From Piezodorus guildinii (lineage: Eukaryota; Arthropoda; Insecta; Hemiptera; Pentatomidae), in contig CM041292.1 in assembly GCA_023052935.1 (NCBI GenBank), positions 43,050,139 through 43,114,138 of the forward strand: a DNA stretch of 64,000 nucleotides, read 5' to 3'. This document shows, piece by piece, positions 49,206 to 60,439 of the stretch (position 1 is its first letter; each line of letters starts with the position of its first letter). The position numbers were made by a program, and so were the translations under genes. Under the pieces are notes generated by a model. It was not told the origin of the DNA. It ran no database searches and was given only the letters and a program-made list of their open reading frames with translations.

Positions 49206-51890
49206 TTACAAAAGGTCGCGGGGCCACTGCCGTTTCAACCTTCTAGGTGGGTTGTATGGATGAGTGGAGCTGGATAGGGATTGAGCTAAAGGATTAGGAT
49301 GATGAATGAGGTTCTGGTGGAATTTGGAAAATTTGGATGGAATTAGGTCTGAAATAAATGGAACATTAAGGTCGTGGTGCAAGGTATAATTGGAGACATA
49401 ATAAGGAGCATTTACTATTGTACGGAGGACTTTGGATTGAAAGGATTGAATGCGTTTGATGTTAGAACGTTTAGCTGTCCCCCACAGTTCAAGTCCGTAG
49501 GTCCAGATGGGCTTCAGTATTGTCTTGTAGATTAATAATTTGTTGTCAACTGTAAGTTCAGATTTTCTGTTGAGTAGTCGGTATAACTGTCCGAATCGTC
49601 GGTTGAGTTCTTGTCTTTTAAGTCTTGTATGTGGGTTCCAAGTCAATCTTTTGTCTAACAGTAAGCCAAGATACCGGACTGTATCTGAGAGAGGAATCGG
49701 TAATGAGTTGAAATAAACTGGCGGACAGGATTTTCGTCTAAGAGTAAAGGTTATGTGTTTACATTTGGCTTCGTTCACCTTTACACGCCAGTTATTACAC
49801 CAGTGTTCGATAAGGAAAAGGTGTCTCTGAAGGTTTAAGGATGCTGTTTCAGGATTGGAACTGGATGATAGGATGGCGGTGTCGTCTGCAAAAGTTGCCA
49901 GAAAGGTATCAGGATGTGTAGGAATATCAGCAGTGTAAAGGATGTAGAGGATGGGTCCCAAGACGCTGCCTTGAGGAACACCGGCCTCAACGGGATAAAG
50001 GTTAGAAAATTCTTCACCACAGCGAACTCGGAAGGAACGGTTCGAGAGATAGGATCGGAGAATGAGGTATAGAGACTGGGGTAAATGGGTTTTCAGCTTG
50101 AAGAGTAATCCAGTGTGCCATACCCGGTCAAAAGCTTGCGCAATGTCCAGAAACGCACCAGAACAATACTCTTTGCATTCAAGAGCTGAGGAAATATGGT
50201 CTACAACTCGGAGCCCCTGTTGAACTGTGGAATGCTGAGGACGGAATCCAAACTGATGGGAAGGAAGATTTTGAGATTCTAATATGGGTAGGATACGTTT
50301 AAGAAGAAGCCTTTCGAAGATTTTTGAGAGGATGGGGAGTAGACTAATAGGCCTGTAGGATGAAGTGTTGTTGGAAGGTTTACCTGGTTTTAAAAAAAGG
50401 ATGATGGTGGAATGTTTCCATAACAGAGGAAAATAGGTGGTGCGGAGGATGCAGTTGTAAATATAAGTAAGGAATATAATAGCTTTCTGCGGAAGTTGTC
50501 GGAGGATCTGGGGAGTAAAGAGATCGTGTCCAGGAGATTTACGGAGAGTCAGTTTTTGGAGAAGATATTTGACCTCAGAGGGATTAATAGCTTTAGGAGG
50601 TAGGGTAAGTGGAATCGGTGACATAAGAAAGTCTTGCACTTTTGCGGTGTGATTGATGTGGGATTCCGGGTGAGGAGTGAATACTTTGGAGAGGTGTGTG
50701 GCGAATTCCTCGGCTTTATCTTCATCAGACGCAGCCCAGGAGTCATCACCACGTCGGAGAGGATGGGAAACATGATGGTATTTTAGGATCTTTTTCGTGA
50801 CATTCCACAGGGAATTATCACGAGCTGATAGAGAGGAGAGGTAGGAATTAAAGGACTGGGAACGGAAGTTCGCCAACTCCCTCTTCAATTGTCTACAATA
50901 GAAGTTATAGGAGCGGCGATCTGTTGGGTGTCGGGTGCGCTGCCATAATGATCTTGCTTGGCGTTTGGTGTGGATAAGGTCTATAATAGGTTGTGGAAAA
51001 TGATTTTGGTCTGGATTTATATTGGAGTGTTTAGGAGAGGAAGCAGTCCAGACAGCTTGTTGGATGGCGGTGGTAAAGGAATAGACGGAATTATCTAGGT
51101 CATCTTGGGTTTTGAGGGTTACTCTGAGGTCAATATTATCGGTCAGGATTTGGCGGAAAAGGTTCCAGTTGACAGGGCCTCGGATGAATGATGGTGGAAT
51201 GGGTTTTGGAATTGGAGTGAGAGATACTTTTAGGATCAGTGGACTATGGTCTGAGGATAGTTCATCAAGGCGAGTTAAAGACAAGTTGAGAGAGCCTAAT
51301 CCGCTGTGGATAAAGAAGTCGAGGATGTCAGGATTGCGGTTAGGATCGGTTGGCCAGTAGGTAGGGGAGTCAGGAGGCAGGATATTAAAATTTCGGGAGT
51401 TGAGTGCAGACAGCAAATTTCGTCCCCGAGAATTCGTAGTTCTGGAACCCCACTGCTGATGCTTGGCGTTTAAGTCTGCACCCAGAATGAAACGATTTCC
51501 TAAGGAATCCAGGAAGGATACAAATTCAGAATTGGAAATGGAATGTTTAGGAGGGCAATATGCAGATGTGAGGGTTACCGGAAAGGAAAAAGTCTTGATT
51601 ACTATGGCTGTGGCTTGTAGGAAATCATAGGTGGGAAGTGGGAGTAAATGATGAGAGAGGGATTGGTGGACAATGATAGCAGAACCGGCATGGGCTTTAC
51701 CGTCTGGGTGGTCAGTACGGTATGTCATGTATTGCGGTATTTTGAAGTACTGTTTAGTCGTTAGTCTTGTTTCAGTTATAAGTGCAACATCGATTGTTTT
51801 GTCTTGCAACAACGCTGTCAGTTCGTCAGTATGATTTCTAACACCATTCGCATTCCAAAGGAGAATGGATAAGGAGTTAGGTGAAGTCAT
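49206..51890 (-). CDS. Jockey ORF2: AP endonuclease plus reverse transcriptase, intact
   Basis: A protein of 894 residues. The N-terminal apurinic-like endonuclease shows LLWNANG (Asn13-15 region), ALITETR, LGADLNAKHQQWGS with Asp139 and Asn141, and SSDHSP with Asp214-His215. The reverse transcriptase has SPGHDLFTPQIL, YRPISLLPILSKIFERLLL, HQFGFRPQHST, LDIAQAFDRVWH, GVPQGSVLGPILY and the catalytic TFADDTAIL (FADD, residues 667-670). The C-terminus holds VRYLGLLLDKRLTWNPHTR and IWTYGLELWGTAKRSNIKRI. All catalytic residues of both domains are present, with no stop or frameshift. It makes cDNA by target-primed reverse transcription. Its start codon directly follows the ORF1 stop. Clade assignment to jockey is from these motifs. 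Confidence 0.96.
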   Translation of the reverse strand: MTSPNSLSILLWNANGVRNHTDELTALLQDKTIDVALITETRLTTKQYFKIPQYMTYRTDHPDGKAHAGSAIIVHQSLSHHLLPLPTYDFLQATAIVIKTFSFPVTLTSAYCPPKHSISNSEFVSFLDSLGNRFILGADLNAKHQQWGSRTTNSRGRNLLSALNSRNFNILPPDSPTYWPTDPNRNPDILDFFIHSGLGSLNLSLTRLDELSSDHSPLILKVSLTPIPKPIPPSFIRGPVNWNLFRQILTDNIDLRVTLKTQDDLDNSVYSFTTAIQQAVWTASSPKHSNINPDQNHFPQPIIDLIHTKRQARSLWQRTRHPTDRRSYNFYCRQLKRELANFRSQSFNSYLSSLSARDNSLWNVTKKILKYHHVSHPLRRGDDSWAASDEDKAEEFATHLSKVFTPHPESHINHTAKVQDFLMSPIPLTLPPKAINPSEVKYLLQKLTLRKSPGHDLFTPQILRQLPQKAIIFLTYIYNCILRTTYFPLLWKHSTIILFLKPGKPSNNTSSYRPISLLPILSKIFERLLLKRILPILESQNLPSHQFGFRPQHSTVQQGLRVVDHISSALECKEYCSGAFLDIAQAFDRVWHTGLLFKLKTHLPQSLYLILRSYLSNRSFRVRCGEEFSNLYPVEAGVPQGSVLGPILYILYTADIPTHPDTFLATFADDTAILSSSSNPETASLNLQRHLFLIEHWCNNWRVKVNEAKCKHITFTLRRKSCPPVYFNSLPIPLSDTVRYLGLLLDKRLTWNPHTRLKRQELNRRFGQLYRLLNRKSELTVDNKLLIYKTILKPIWTYGLELWGTAKRSNIKRIQSFQSKVLRTIVNAPYYVSNYTLHHDLNVPFISDLIPSKFSKFHQNLIHHPNPLAQSLSSSTHPYNPPRRLKRQWPRDLL

Positions 51891-52380
51891 TTAAGGATTT
51901 TTTAAGGCAGGGATTAGATTCGATACTAGATTTGTAAGGAGTGATATAAGCGGCATAACAAGAGATTTGATTTCGGAGATGAACGATGTCATTAGACTGG
52001 TAAGATCTGTGACGTTTGATGGTGGAGGGATATGAGAAATTTGATGTTGAGGAGATTTTTGAAGATTAGGTAAACTTTGAGGGATAGATTCTTGTACAAT
52101 AGATTGAGAATGTTGAGGAAAATGTTGTTCCGGCAGTGCCTCGACTTCATGATTCTGGTTACCACCTCCAAGCAAGTGGGCAAATGACACGTTAGAATTT
52201 ACAAGTTTAGATGGTTCTCTTCTGCTTCTGGTTGGTACAGCTGTTTCATTCTGATCCTGAGGTTTTTGGTATCTGGTTCTGAGTTTCTTGTAGATTTCAC
52301 ATCCCTTGTAGTTAGCCGGGTGGTCCTTGGGGCACAGAGCACATACAGCGGGTGTTGATCTTGATCTTGTACATTCTTCT
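51891..52380 (-). CDS. Jockey ORF1 (gag-like) C-terminal part
   Basis: Open from the truncation point, 163 codons to TAA (51893-51891). It begins EECTRSRSTPAVCALCPKDH and continues PANYKGCEIYKKLRTRY. CALCPKDHPANYKGC is the last gag-like zinc knuckle of jockey ORF1 (C-X2-C-X3-H-X6-C). A Pro/Gln/Ser-rich segment and a hydrophobic C-terminus (SLVMPLISLLTNLVSNLIPA) follow. It is in the same frame as ORF2, separated by the single TAA, with ATG following immediately. The RNA-binding N-terminal part is lost. Confidence 0.85.
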
Positions 52381-52390
52381 ATTCATGGAA

Positions 52391-53689
52391 TAACACAGCT
52401 TCATGACTGATAATCTATTAATGTGATTTCAGCAAGGAAGGGGTTTGTTTAGAGGTTTGTTAGTGTTCATATGATATCTGGTTAAAATTGAAGTGGTTGT
52501 GAAGTATCGTTATAATTAGTTTTTCATTATGAGTTCAGCCTACATTTATTTGATGGTATTGGAAGCTCTTGTTTTAGAGGTCCACCTTAAATCTTAATAC
52601 TAAAAATTTAGTTTCTGTTCTATCATTAATACTTGTTGATAATATTTATAATGAGACTAAAAAGCAACTTTTAAAGGAAGTTGCCTGATTCCCAAGACAG
52701 GGAATAGACACAGGTATTCTTTATGTAAGAGAGTACAGATAGCGGTTAAACCACCCAGTACAAATGATAGCGTGCTTCTTTGGGGGAGGAATCAGACCAA
52801 TCATAAACAAACAGCGAGCTCATCATCGGGAATCATTGTCGAGTAAATTATATGGCATCTGAAACAATACCGTGGTCCACCGAGGCTGGATCTCTCCCTG
52901 AAGAACAACTGATAGTTAACAGAGCCTTATCAGAGATGGGGGGATGGTAGCTGTCCATTCGGCTACCGGTCGACCGAGGGCAGTCATTTCCATCGGCAGA
53001 TGAGTTACAATCATCTTAATCGACACTTAGCGAGGGTAGATATCGCCACTACCGATCTTGGGGTATTACTATTAATAAGGGAGCAGAGCTGAGCGAGGAA
53101 TCCGACCGGTTGGGGATATTGTTTCGTCTCTAATAACAGAGACAGCCGGCTACTGAATAACAATCCCCCTCTGGGAGTTGTCTAATGACAGGGCCTTCTC
53201 TTCTTCTCCTTTTGGGCCATTTATTATATATCTCCTTGGCAACTGCTCTTCATCTCGGTTTTCTACATTCTCCTCCTCCGTTAAAGTCTCCCGTTCCTTA
53301 CCACTATTTTACTCGTTCTCAACAGTTGGACTGTAATGGTGTTTACCGGTCAGTGTGACTAATAGGTTTATATTGAAGTGTTACTGAATTTACCGGTACT
53401 ATCTTCGGGTCAATGGGGATACAGTGCCAGATTTAGGTCACCCATCGAACATATACCTAGCAATAATTTTAAATAATAGTTTGTTATCATCATAACACAG
53501 AACCGCGCATCTTGCTGTTTTAAAGTGTACATCAGATCTCTAAACATCTCTAAACATAACTATTCGGACATTCACGTGCTATTGGTCTCATTTACTTCCA
53601 AATATTTTTTTTTTTTCAAAACCGCGTATTGCTGCTGAACATTATTGAAAAGTCTGTCCCTAACGGCAAAATACGAAAGTAATTCATTT
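52391..53689. other. Unique sequence with GC-rich island (52790-53345)
   Basis: The island contains CCGTGGTCCACCGAGGCTGG, TTCGGCTACCGGTCGACCGA and GACAGCCGGCTACTGAATAA. It has no ORF longer than background and matches no repeat in the window. A candidate regulatory or conserved noncoding element; this is inference from base composition and uniqueness only. Confidence 0.4.
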
Positions 53690-53826
53690 TTGTTGGAAGG
53701 AATTAGTCCACAAGGGGGTCGAAACGTTGGCAAACAATAAAATAGTTGAAACTATTTAGTTGTTTCATTTGATGACCGCCACCCGGACTAATTCCTCCCA
53801 GTAATTTTCAACGGTCAACTAATTTC
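53690..53826 (+). mobile_element. Penelope-type terminal relic
   Basis: GGGGGTC-GAAACGTT-GGCAAACAATAAA (53715-53738), then CCGCCACCCGGACTAATTCC. Matches the minus strand at 12759-12697. GAAACGTTGGC is intact, but the CTGATGA half is replaced by GGAATTAGTCC, which is mirrored at the right as GGACTAATTCC. Confidence 0.6.
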
Positions 53827-54405
53827 ATCCACAGTAATTTATTTTTCGTTGAATATTTAGGTAGATCTATCCTATAAAAAACATTTAACAGGGAGTGTGG
53901 TAAAATATGTTATCATTTTAAATAATAATTAAAACTTTCAATTACCATTATTATTGTTTAAAAATACATTATTTTTATTCATATTGTATTATACAATAAT
54001 TATTTTTTTAAATTGTAGCTTATGAAAATGTCTTATCTGAAATATTTTTAACTAATGATGTGAAATGTTTGCCTCTCTAAAATTCTAGGGCTTATTACAA
54101 ATCATGTGTATGAATCTTATAAAACTAGTGTTACATATGTTTATAAATATTTCCTAGTTCAAGATTCCTCAAGGTGGTTGTTAAACGCGAAATCTGTTGC
54201 AGAAACTAATATAGGAATAAAATCATTCGACAAAATTAAGAGAACTATATACGTCTTAAACTGTTCGATGTGTAATTTTTGGAAGACATCGGACCGCACT
54301 TTCGGGGAATTTTGCTATAATTAAGAACACGCAAACTCCTATTTTAAACTATTTACAGGTGTATGCGCGAACTGAATCTGTCATTGGCTCCTAGACTTTA
54401 TAGTT

Positions 54406-56694
54406 AACTAGCTGTGACACGCAGCTTTGCTCGCGAATATTGCATTTTGTATTAATTTATGTGCGTTTATGGTAAGATGGGCTATAATAAATATCAACTA
54501 TCAGCTATTCTTTGTTATCATTTAAAGCCCGATCTTGACTTCTTCCTGTCAAATTTACAATAGCAAACCAGTAGAAGTGGTTATACCCATAATCACTTAA
54601 TATGTAAAAATAATCGTCACAAACCATTGACAGCCTTAATATGAATTAATGATATTCGTCGGTAAAACCTTACATCTGAATCACTCCCATTTTTTTTAGA
54701 ATTCAGAAAATATGTTCTTGAAATTGATAGTTTTTTAGACAATTGAAATAATTTCTAAAAAATAAATAACAATTTAATATATTTTCATAGGGACCTACAC
54801 TCGAAACAGATATGAAACGCAATATGCTTAAAAGGGTCGGTCACCTGTATGTAGTGACCAGCCAGGGTGCCCTTAAGATTTTTTAATTGGAGTAAAAAAC
54901 AACCTTAGTTATGCCCTCCTTCGAAAGGGACGTAAAATAGTGGTCCCAAGCCTTTGCGATTTCATGAACTCGTTAAAGATCTCTACCCTAACTAAACTTG
55001 GACTTAAAAAATTAGTAATCATACGATTAGTCTTAGTAGTATAAAAGTCACGTTAAACGAATAGATAACAACAGTAATATGCTTAAATATATTTGTTATA
55101 AAATCTTTGTACCTTTGCTGATACATATCAGATTAAGACAATTTTACGTTTAGGTTGTTCAACCACTTTTTAGGCGAAGATTTTCAAATCCTGCCTTATT
55201 GCACATCTAGGTTAGGTTAGGTTATATATTTTACGGACACTCAACAGCCAAGGTCATATGTGTCCTGTCTTAACATTTGTTTTGATCACAGTGGAGGTTA
55301 TGTTGTGTTTTGATCATTGGCATGTTGTTGGTAAGATTGGCATCTAGGTGGTAAGACGAACCTCCAGGAAAAATTTTATCCTCACAACCATAGTAATATT
55401 TTAGTTACCAGAAAATTGAGGGGTACTTTCTTTTATAAATATTGACATACAGCTAATAAAAGTCCTAAATATGCTTAAAATAATAGTTCTGATTATTATA
55501 CTCGAATAAATCAAAAGAAATAGTATTTTTTTTAAATTTATAAATGTATATGCTTCAAGGTAATAACGATTAAAGTTAAAAATGACTCTTGAAATAAAAC
55601 ATGACTTAACAATACAGATTGATATAAATATAGGCTCCGCAATTCCGCGTTGTGCAACCTTCTATACTCCCCAGTAGCCTCATCTCTCTTCGGACCAAAT
55701 ATTTTACCTGTAGTACTTTATTTTCTAAATCTTTAGCCGTTGGCCGACCTTCAAAGTAAGCGCCCACTTTTCACCGTCGGGAGAATAAAAGTTTTATAAA
55801 TTCTAACCTTTAAGTTTTTGGACAGAAGCTAAATAATTTCGCAACTGAATTATTACACGCATTTCCCGCCTTTAACCAGGACTTTATTTCCTCCTGGATT
55901 TATTTTTTTTCGTTATCATTGAACCTAAATACTTAAATTTCTCTAAGTGTTCAAAAGTATGCCTTGATATATCAATACCACTAATATCGTCACCGTCTCT
56001 GCTAATAATCATATATTTTGTTTTATCGGTATTTATTTCGAGTCCTATTTCTTTACCGGTTTTTATTAACGCACTTGTATTTAGTTGTATAGTTTCCGTG
56101 TCTTCCCCTAGCAGTACCAAATCTTCGGCGTTTCCCAGAACCGGAATTTTATCACCCAGATTTAAACCTTTCTCGGTACACGTCACCTGTTCTATGGCAT
56201 ATTTTAAAGCGACCTCGTCTGCGTCAATTTCTGTTATTATGATCGCTTTTAAGAAGTACTTAAAAGAATATATTTTAAAGAACTTCCGCGTAAATGACAT
56301 TTTTAGTTTTATTTTCTTGTGGCAGAAGAACATACTGATTACATACCGCAACCCGATCTCGTCCTAAATCGATTCCTACGTGTTAAAATCTGTGATTAAT
56401 TGTTACGGAAAAGGATAAGTTAACGGGAAATTGAATTATTTAAAAATAAAAGGTAAATCATTTGGAATCATTGGGATGCGAGGTTTTTTTTTCTCCCAAA
56501 TTTTCCCCGTTTTTCCAAGATTTTCCCCTGGTTCTTCACTCCTATTGGTCGCAGCGTGATGTTATATAGCCTATAGCCTTCCTCGATAAATGGACTATCC
56601 AACACGAAAAGAATTTTTCAATTCGAACCAGTAGTTTCTGAGATTAGCGTTCAAACAAACAAACTCTTCAGCTTTATAAAATTAGTATAGATGA
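54406..56694. mobile_element. Composite retroelement region with characteristic end sequences
   Basis: The left boundary reads AACTAGCTGTGACACGCAGC, TTTGCTCGCGAAT. The right part reads GTGATGTTATATAGCCTATA, CAATTCGAACCAGTAGTTTC, AAACTCTTCAGCTTTATAAA and ATTAGTATAGATG. From memory these are start and end signatures of a widespread insect retroelement. Inside are a block shared with 24428-24515 (54844-54925) and a degraded reverse transcriptase (55884-56351). Whether this is one element or nested insertions is uncertain. Confidence 0.5.
55884..56351 (-). pseudogene. Degraded LINE reverse transcriptase palm
   Basis: The minus frame reads YAIEQVTCTEKGLNLGDKIP, then VLGNAEDLVLLGEDTETIQL, IGLEINTDKTKYMII and HTFEHLEKFKYLGSMIT. 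The catalytic FADD/YADD is replaced by NAED, so one of the paired aspartates is lost. About 115 residues are recognisable. Confidence 0.82.
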
Positions 56695-56899
56695 CAATAT
56701 GATGTATCTATTAGCTACCTCAAAGAGCTTTGTCGTATTTTCAATTTAATAAATTTATAAAGGCGACTTGGCCGCATGAAGTGGCACTGTGCCGAATGAT
56801 ATTAAAAAGGAATTACGTTTTTCCTTTAATCTTAATTAAAGAGGAAAGTGGTAAAAGTGTTCAAACCCTTAAAAAATGCCAAAAGTTCATGTAAACATA

Positions 56900-58330
56900 G
56901 CAAGTCGTGAGTGGAATTTCATCATCACACTCAGATACTTATTACTACTGAGCAGTGTGAGGCTCCATTCTATAGAGATACTTTATCCAACGTTGACACA
57001 TTTCTCTTGTTCCATTGGATACATAGGCCTAGAAAATCACCTCTAACTTGTCAGCCCATATCTGCTTTGATCTTCCTCTGCTTGTTATGATTGGTTAGCC
57101 TTTCGGTGGTAGCCAAACCATCTCAGCCCTTCTATATTTTCCATCGGTTTCTACATATATTTTGCTTTTTATTATGGTGTTTCTGATTTTACCCCGAAAC
57201 TTGTAACATATTTCATCTCGATAGCAGGCTTTTCTTGTGTTAGGAGGCGAAATCTATTATTTGGATGAGTACGTTAGAATTGGGGAGAAAGGTTTGTTGG
57301 TTTATCTCATAATCGTATTCTTATATTTTGGTCCACTGAAAAGGTTTCCTGCAATATTAGCTGTCTCCGTAACTTCCGTTATCTACGTATCCGTTGGACG
57401 CCTAAATACTCACAGTCCACATTTACCGAACTGCAATTGTAATCTTTATAACTTGCATGATTCTTCTAGGCTGCTTTTCAATCCTCATGCTTTTGTTTTT
57501 CTGGTTTCACAACATTTCATTTTTCCCAAATCCTGCTTCGGGGTTCGGACTTCATTATTTGCAAGAGCCGCCATATCTTCAGCGAATACTAGAAGAGGAA
57601 ATGTAATGATGGAAATTTCTCATCTTTTTACTTCTCTGATATTATATCCGCATCTAACTGTAAACAAAATAACAATGCGCTCAGACTCCAAACCTCTTAT
57701 CATATCCTGCGTTTATTAAGAATTCGTTCAAGCTGTTATTGAAGAATCCTACAATATTGCTGACCATGCGATATTGACTATCAAGTGCCTCAATAACGGC
57801 ATTCTCAATGCCTTTGTCTTGCTATTTTCACTCCAGGCCTGTCTTTCTGATCTGGTGAAGCGGTCCTTCGAGGTCGACAGTTCCTATTGTCCCTTCACCA
57901 CCTTTTTGATGATCTGCATCATTGAGAATGTGACAGTCTGGGTGCTTCTAGATGGTCGAAATTTATAATGTTCTTCACCTAATAACCAACTGTGTTTTAC
58001 TACTCTTGTATAGTGTAGAAGGAGAGAAATATCTCTGCGGTTTCCTTTAATCCCAGTTTCACAGTTCCTGGAGATAGGTCCAGTTCTAAATCTCGGTGTT
58101 ATTTTTCTACCAATTTCCTTGGGTTTAGCATTGCTTCTTTACATTTAGCTCCCATAAAGTTTAGCATTTCAGATATTTTTTCATTATGGCCTGAAGATTT
58201 ATAAAATCTAAGGTGCCTTCTACCTCAGTTTCTCTTATGTAAGCATTTTCATCCTTATCAGTTGTCTCCTCTTCTTTTACTACCCTATGTTCGTTTCTTC
58301 CACCTTGATGCAAACAGTACTAAGTTTTTT
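56900..58330 (-). pseudogene. Second degraded LINE on the minus strand
   Basis: In coding order from the right: a fingers-like region with many stops; a palm with ITFPLLVFAEDMAALANNE (FAED at 57586-57575, one catalytic Asp lost); and C-terminal pieces ending near 56950 with TDGKYRRAEMVWLPPK-like sequence. Plus-strand open frames at 57237-57719 are shadows. Confidence 0.65.
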
Positions 58331-58429
58331 TAAAAATCTAATACTCCGATTTCGGTTTAATCATCCGAAAATATATCATGATGCTCTTTAGATTTGATAA
58401 TTAATTATTGTTTAGGTGTTTCTAAGAAG

Positions 58430-58760
58430 ACAGAGCCTTTGGATGGCGGACACCCCCGCTAACGGGACAGTGTTGATATATTAATGAGAGACACTAGGAC
58501 AAGAGAGAGCCACCGGTGAGCTAATGGTTCCTCCTCTTTGTAGGATGAAAGGCTATTCACACCCCCGTTCCCACGAGAGGGATAATTAATTTTAATCTTT
58601 CACCCCCGGCTCAGGGTAAATGGCAATATTTCGATGGCTCCTGCCCGCGTCTTTGTCTATATTTAAATGAGTCCTTTATCCAAGAGGTTGAAGGCTCCTT
58701 CGACCAAGACCGGAGGCTTCACGGAGCTGTGCGATTCACCAAAGGCCATTAATTATCCTG
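58430..58760. other. GC-rich unique island
   Basis: Contains GGATGGCGGACACCCCCGCT, GAGAGCCACCGGTGAGCTAA and GACCGGAGGCTTCACGGAGC, in sharp contrast to flanking AT-rich DNA. No ORF or repeat match in the window. A candidate conserved noncoding element. Confidence 0.4.
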
Positions 58761-59156
58761 ACAGATGGACACATCGACTAAATACGCTGTGTATTCTTTT
58801 TTTTCCTTGCTGCCTTATCAGTGTATAACTGTGTGTATATCAAGCATACGCTTGGTTAATATTAGTGCTATTTTTGTCAGAAAGCATGCGTTGGTGGAAG
58901 GATTAGTTGGCTTATATTACAGACAATTTTGGTTTGTTTCCATTGATACATAATTCTATTCCTGCCCTTATCGCGAAATCTTGAATCAAATATACTCAAT
59001 CTCAAAATTAGTATTTCTTATTTTGTAGAATAACATCATTCCATTTGTTCGCACGTCATGTTGAGGTACTATAAAACAAATAAGAGAAGAGAAATGCTTT
59101 ATTTTATTAATAATACAAAACAGGGTTTGCTATAATACTGGGTTGCTTCTTCATAC
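58761..59156. other. Nothing recognised
   Basis: AT-rich; one short open frame (58765-58953) without family resemblance. Confidence 0.35.
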
Positions 59157-59167
59157 TTCCTAGTACT

Positions 59168-59374
59168 TTTTTTTTATTATTTTTTTTTTAAACATAATAA
59201 TTTTATTTGCACCTGTATAAGTTACAATCAACAAATAAGTTATATTTGATTGACATAGCATGGGCTGGCATGAGGGAGACAGGAACCAGTGGTGCATCCT
59301 TCTGACATTCAAAAAATATTTTTTTTGGCTAGGAGGTCCCTTATCCGACTTCTTTTCAGCCTACGCCGAGGCAT
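59168..59374 (-). mobile_element. 5'-truncated LINE 3' end with 11-bp target duplication
   Basis: TTCCTAGTACT occurs at 59157-59167 and 59375-59385. The 207-bp insert is a minus-strand 3' end: RRRLKRSRIRDLLAKKIFFE and CQKDAPLVPVSLMP-like coding end, a short 3' UTR with AATAAA, and a T-rich (poly-A) left edge. Confidence 0.85.
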
Positions 59375-59385
59375 TTCCTAGTACT

Positions 59386-59984
59386 GATCAATCAAAATGA
59401 GATATGGTTTTTCTAGTTATTTCTTAATAAGTTATTCCATGTTATAGAATATTATACAGCGCTATGTTAAATTCTCATTTATAGTACAATCTTAAATATA
59501 AATATAAATATGTGAGAATGCACAACTAGATGACCAGCAGTATCAAAGCCAAATTAAAATTAAAATATAAGATAAAGTATAGTATATATGAAGTTTTAAC
59601 TAAAATTGGGTAAAAATGTAAACTCAACTAACATCCATATAGAGGCGATGATGGGTAATCAATCCCCAAGGAGTCCAAAATTATAATCTCGGCCATCATG
59701 GACAATGCCCTATTTCCGACAATGAGGTCAATTATATTAATATAATATATATAATACCGAGTTGTATTATCTCTATTATGGGTTATAATAAACAATTATT
59801 CTAATATAATCAGTTAGTAAACATCCACCTACTGTTTTTATCTTAGGATTTCTTTGCTAATAGTATATAACTTAAATTGATCATATAATGCAAAAGAATA
59901 TTTAAAATATTTTTACATAACCATAGCTTTATATAAAATTTATAGTAAGAAAAACGATTACACTTCGAGTTTTCAAGGGAAATA
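59386..59984. other. Nothing recognised
   Basis: AT-rich intergenic DNA without matched repeats. The patch 59690-59720 is slightly GC-richer. Confidence 0.35.
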
Positions 59985-60126
59985 AACTCGACTTGGTTAT
60001 TTGGATTCAGAGGACCCAAATATCCAAAAACGTTTACTTCCGTTGAAAACTGAAATTCGAAAATTTTGACGATCGCAATACTTTCCATTACTATATATTT
60101 CATATTTAGGTAAGTGAAAGTAAAAA
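59985..60126 (+). repeat. 0.9-kb repeat family, copy E (3' end only)
   Basis: AAACTGAAATTCGAAAATTT, CGATCGCAATACTTTCC and GTAAGTGAAAGTAAAA match the right end of copy B. 5' part absent. Confidence 0.75.
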
Positions 60127-60439
60127 GCTATCCATGTATTAATGCACAAATGAACACAGATTATTAAAAATAAATTTTGTTAGTACATTATTTATTTCTT
60201 ATTTCATCTTCTATGCTTCATACATCCGCAACTCAATTGACAACACTTGACTGAGAAAAGCAGTAGATTATAGGTAGACATATCCATGATCTATTGTTTT
60301 TCCAAGTCAGGAAGAAATGCTATAGCCACAATTTCTTTTTTAGTTTCCTTTTAAAGTGATGTCAAACGATGTATTTATCAATTTGTATTATACGTTCTAA
60401 GAGGGGTGATTAATATCACCAAGAATCATTATTAAGGCT

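Larger units (their letters stand above)
48938..52380 (-). mobile_element. Jockey-clade LINE, 5'-truncated, with 10-bp target duplication
   Basis: The poly(A) tail (T run, 48938-48954) and a minus-strand AATAAA in the 3' UTR mark the 3' end. ATTCATGGAA is present at 48928-48937 and again at 52381-52390, exactly bounding the element. The 5' end is cut inside ORF1, at its last zinc knuckle. ORF2 is intact. Exact flanking duplications and open frames point to a recent insertion. Confidence 0.95.

Noticed and set aside
51112..51360. Plus-strand ORF inside the jockey element
   Set aside because: Shadow of the intact ORF2 on the minus strand.
57237..57719. 160-codon plus-strand ORF
   Set aside because: Shadow of degraded LINE reverse transcriptase on the opposite strand, where FAEDMAALANNE is readable.
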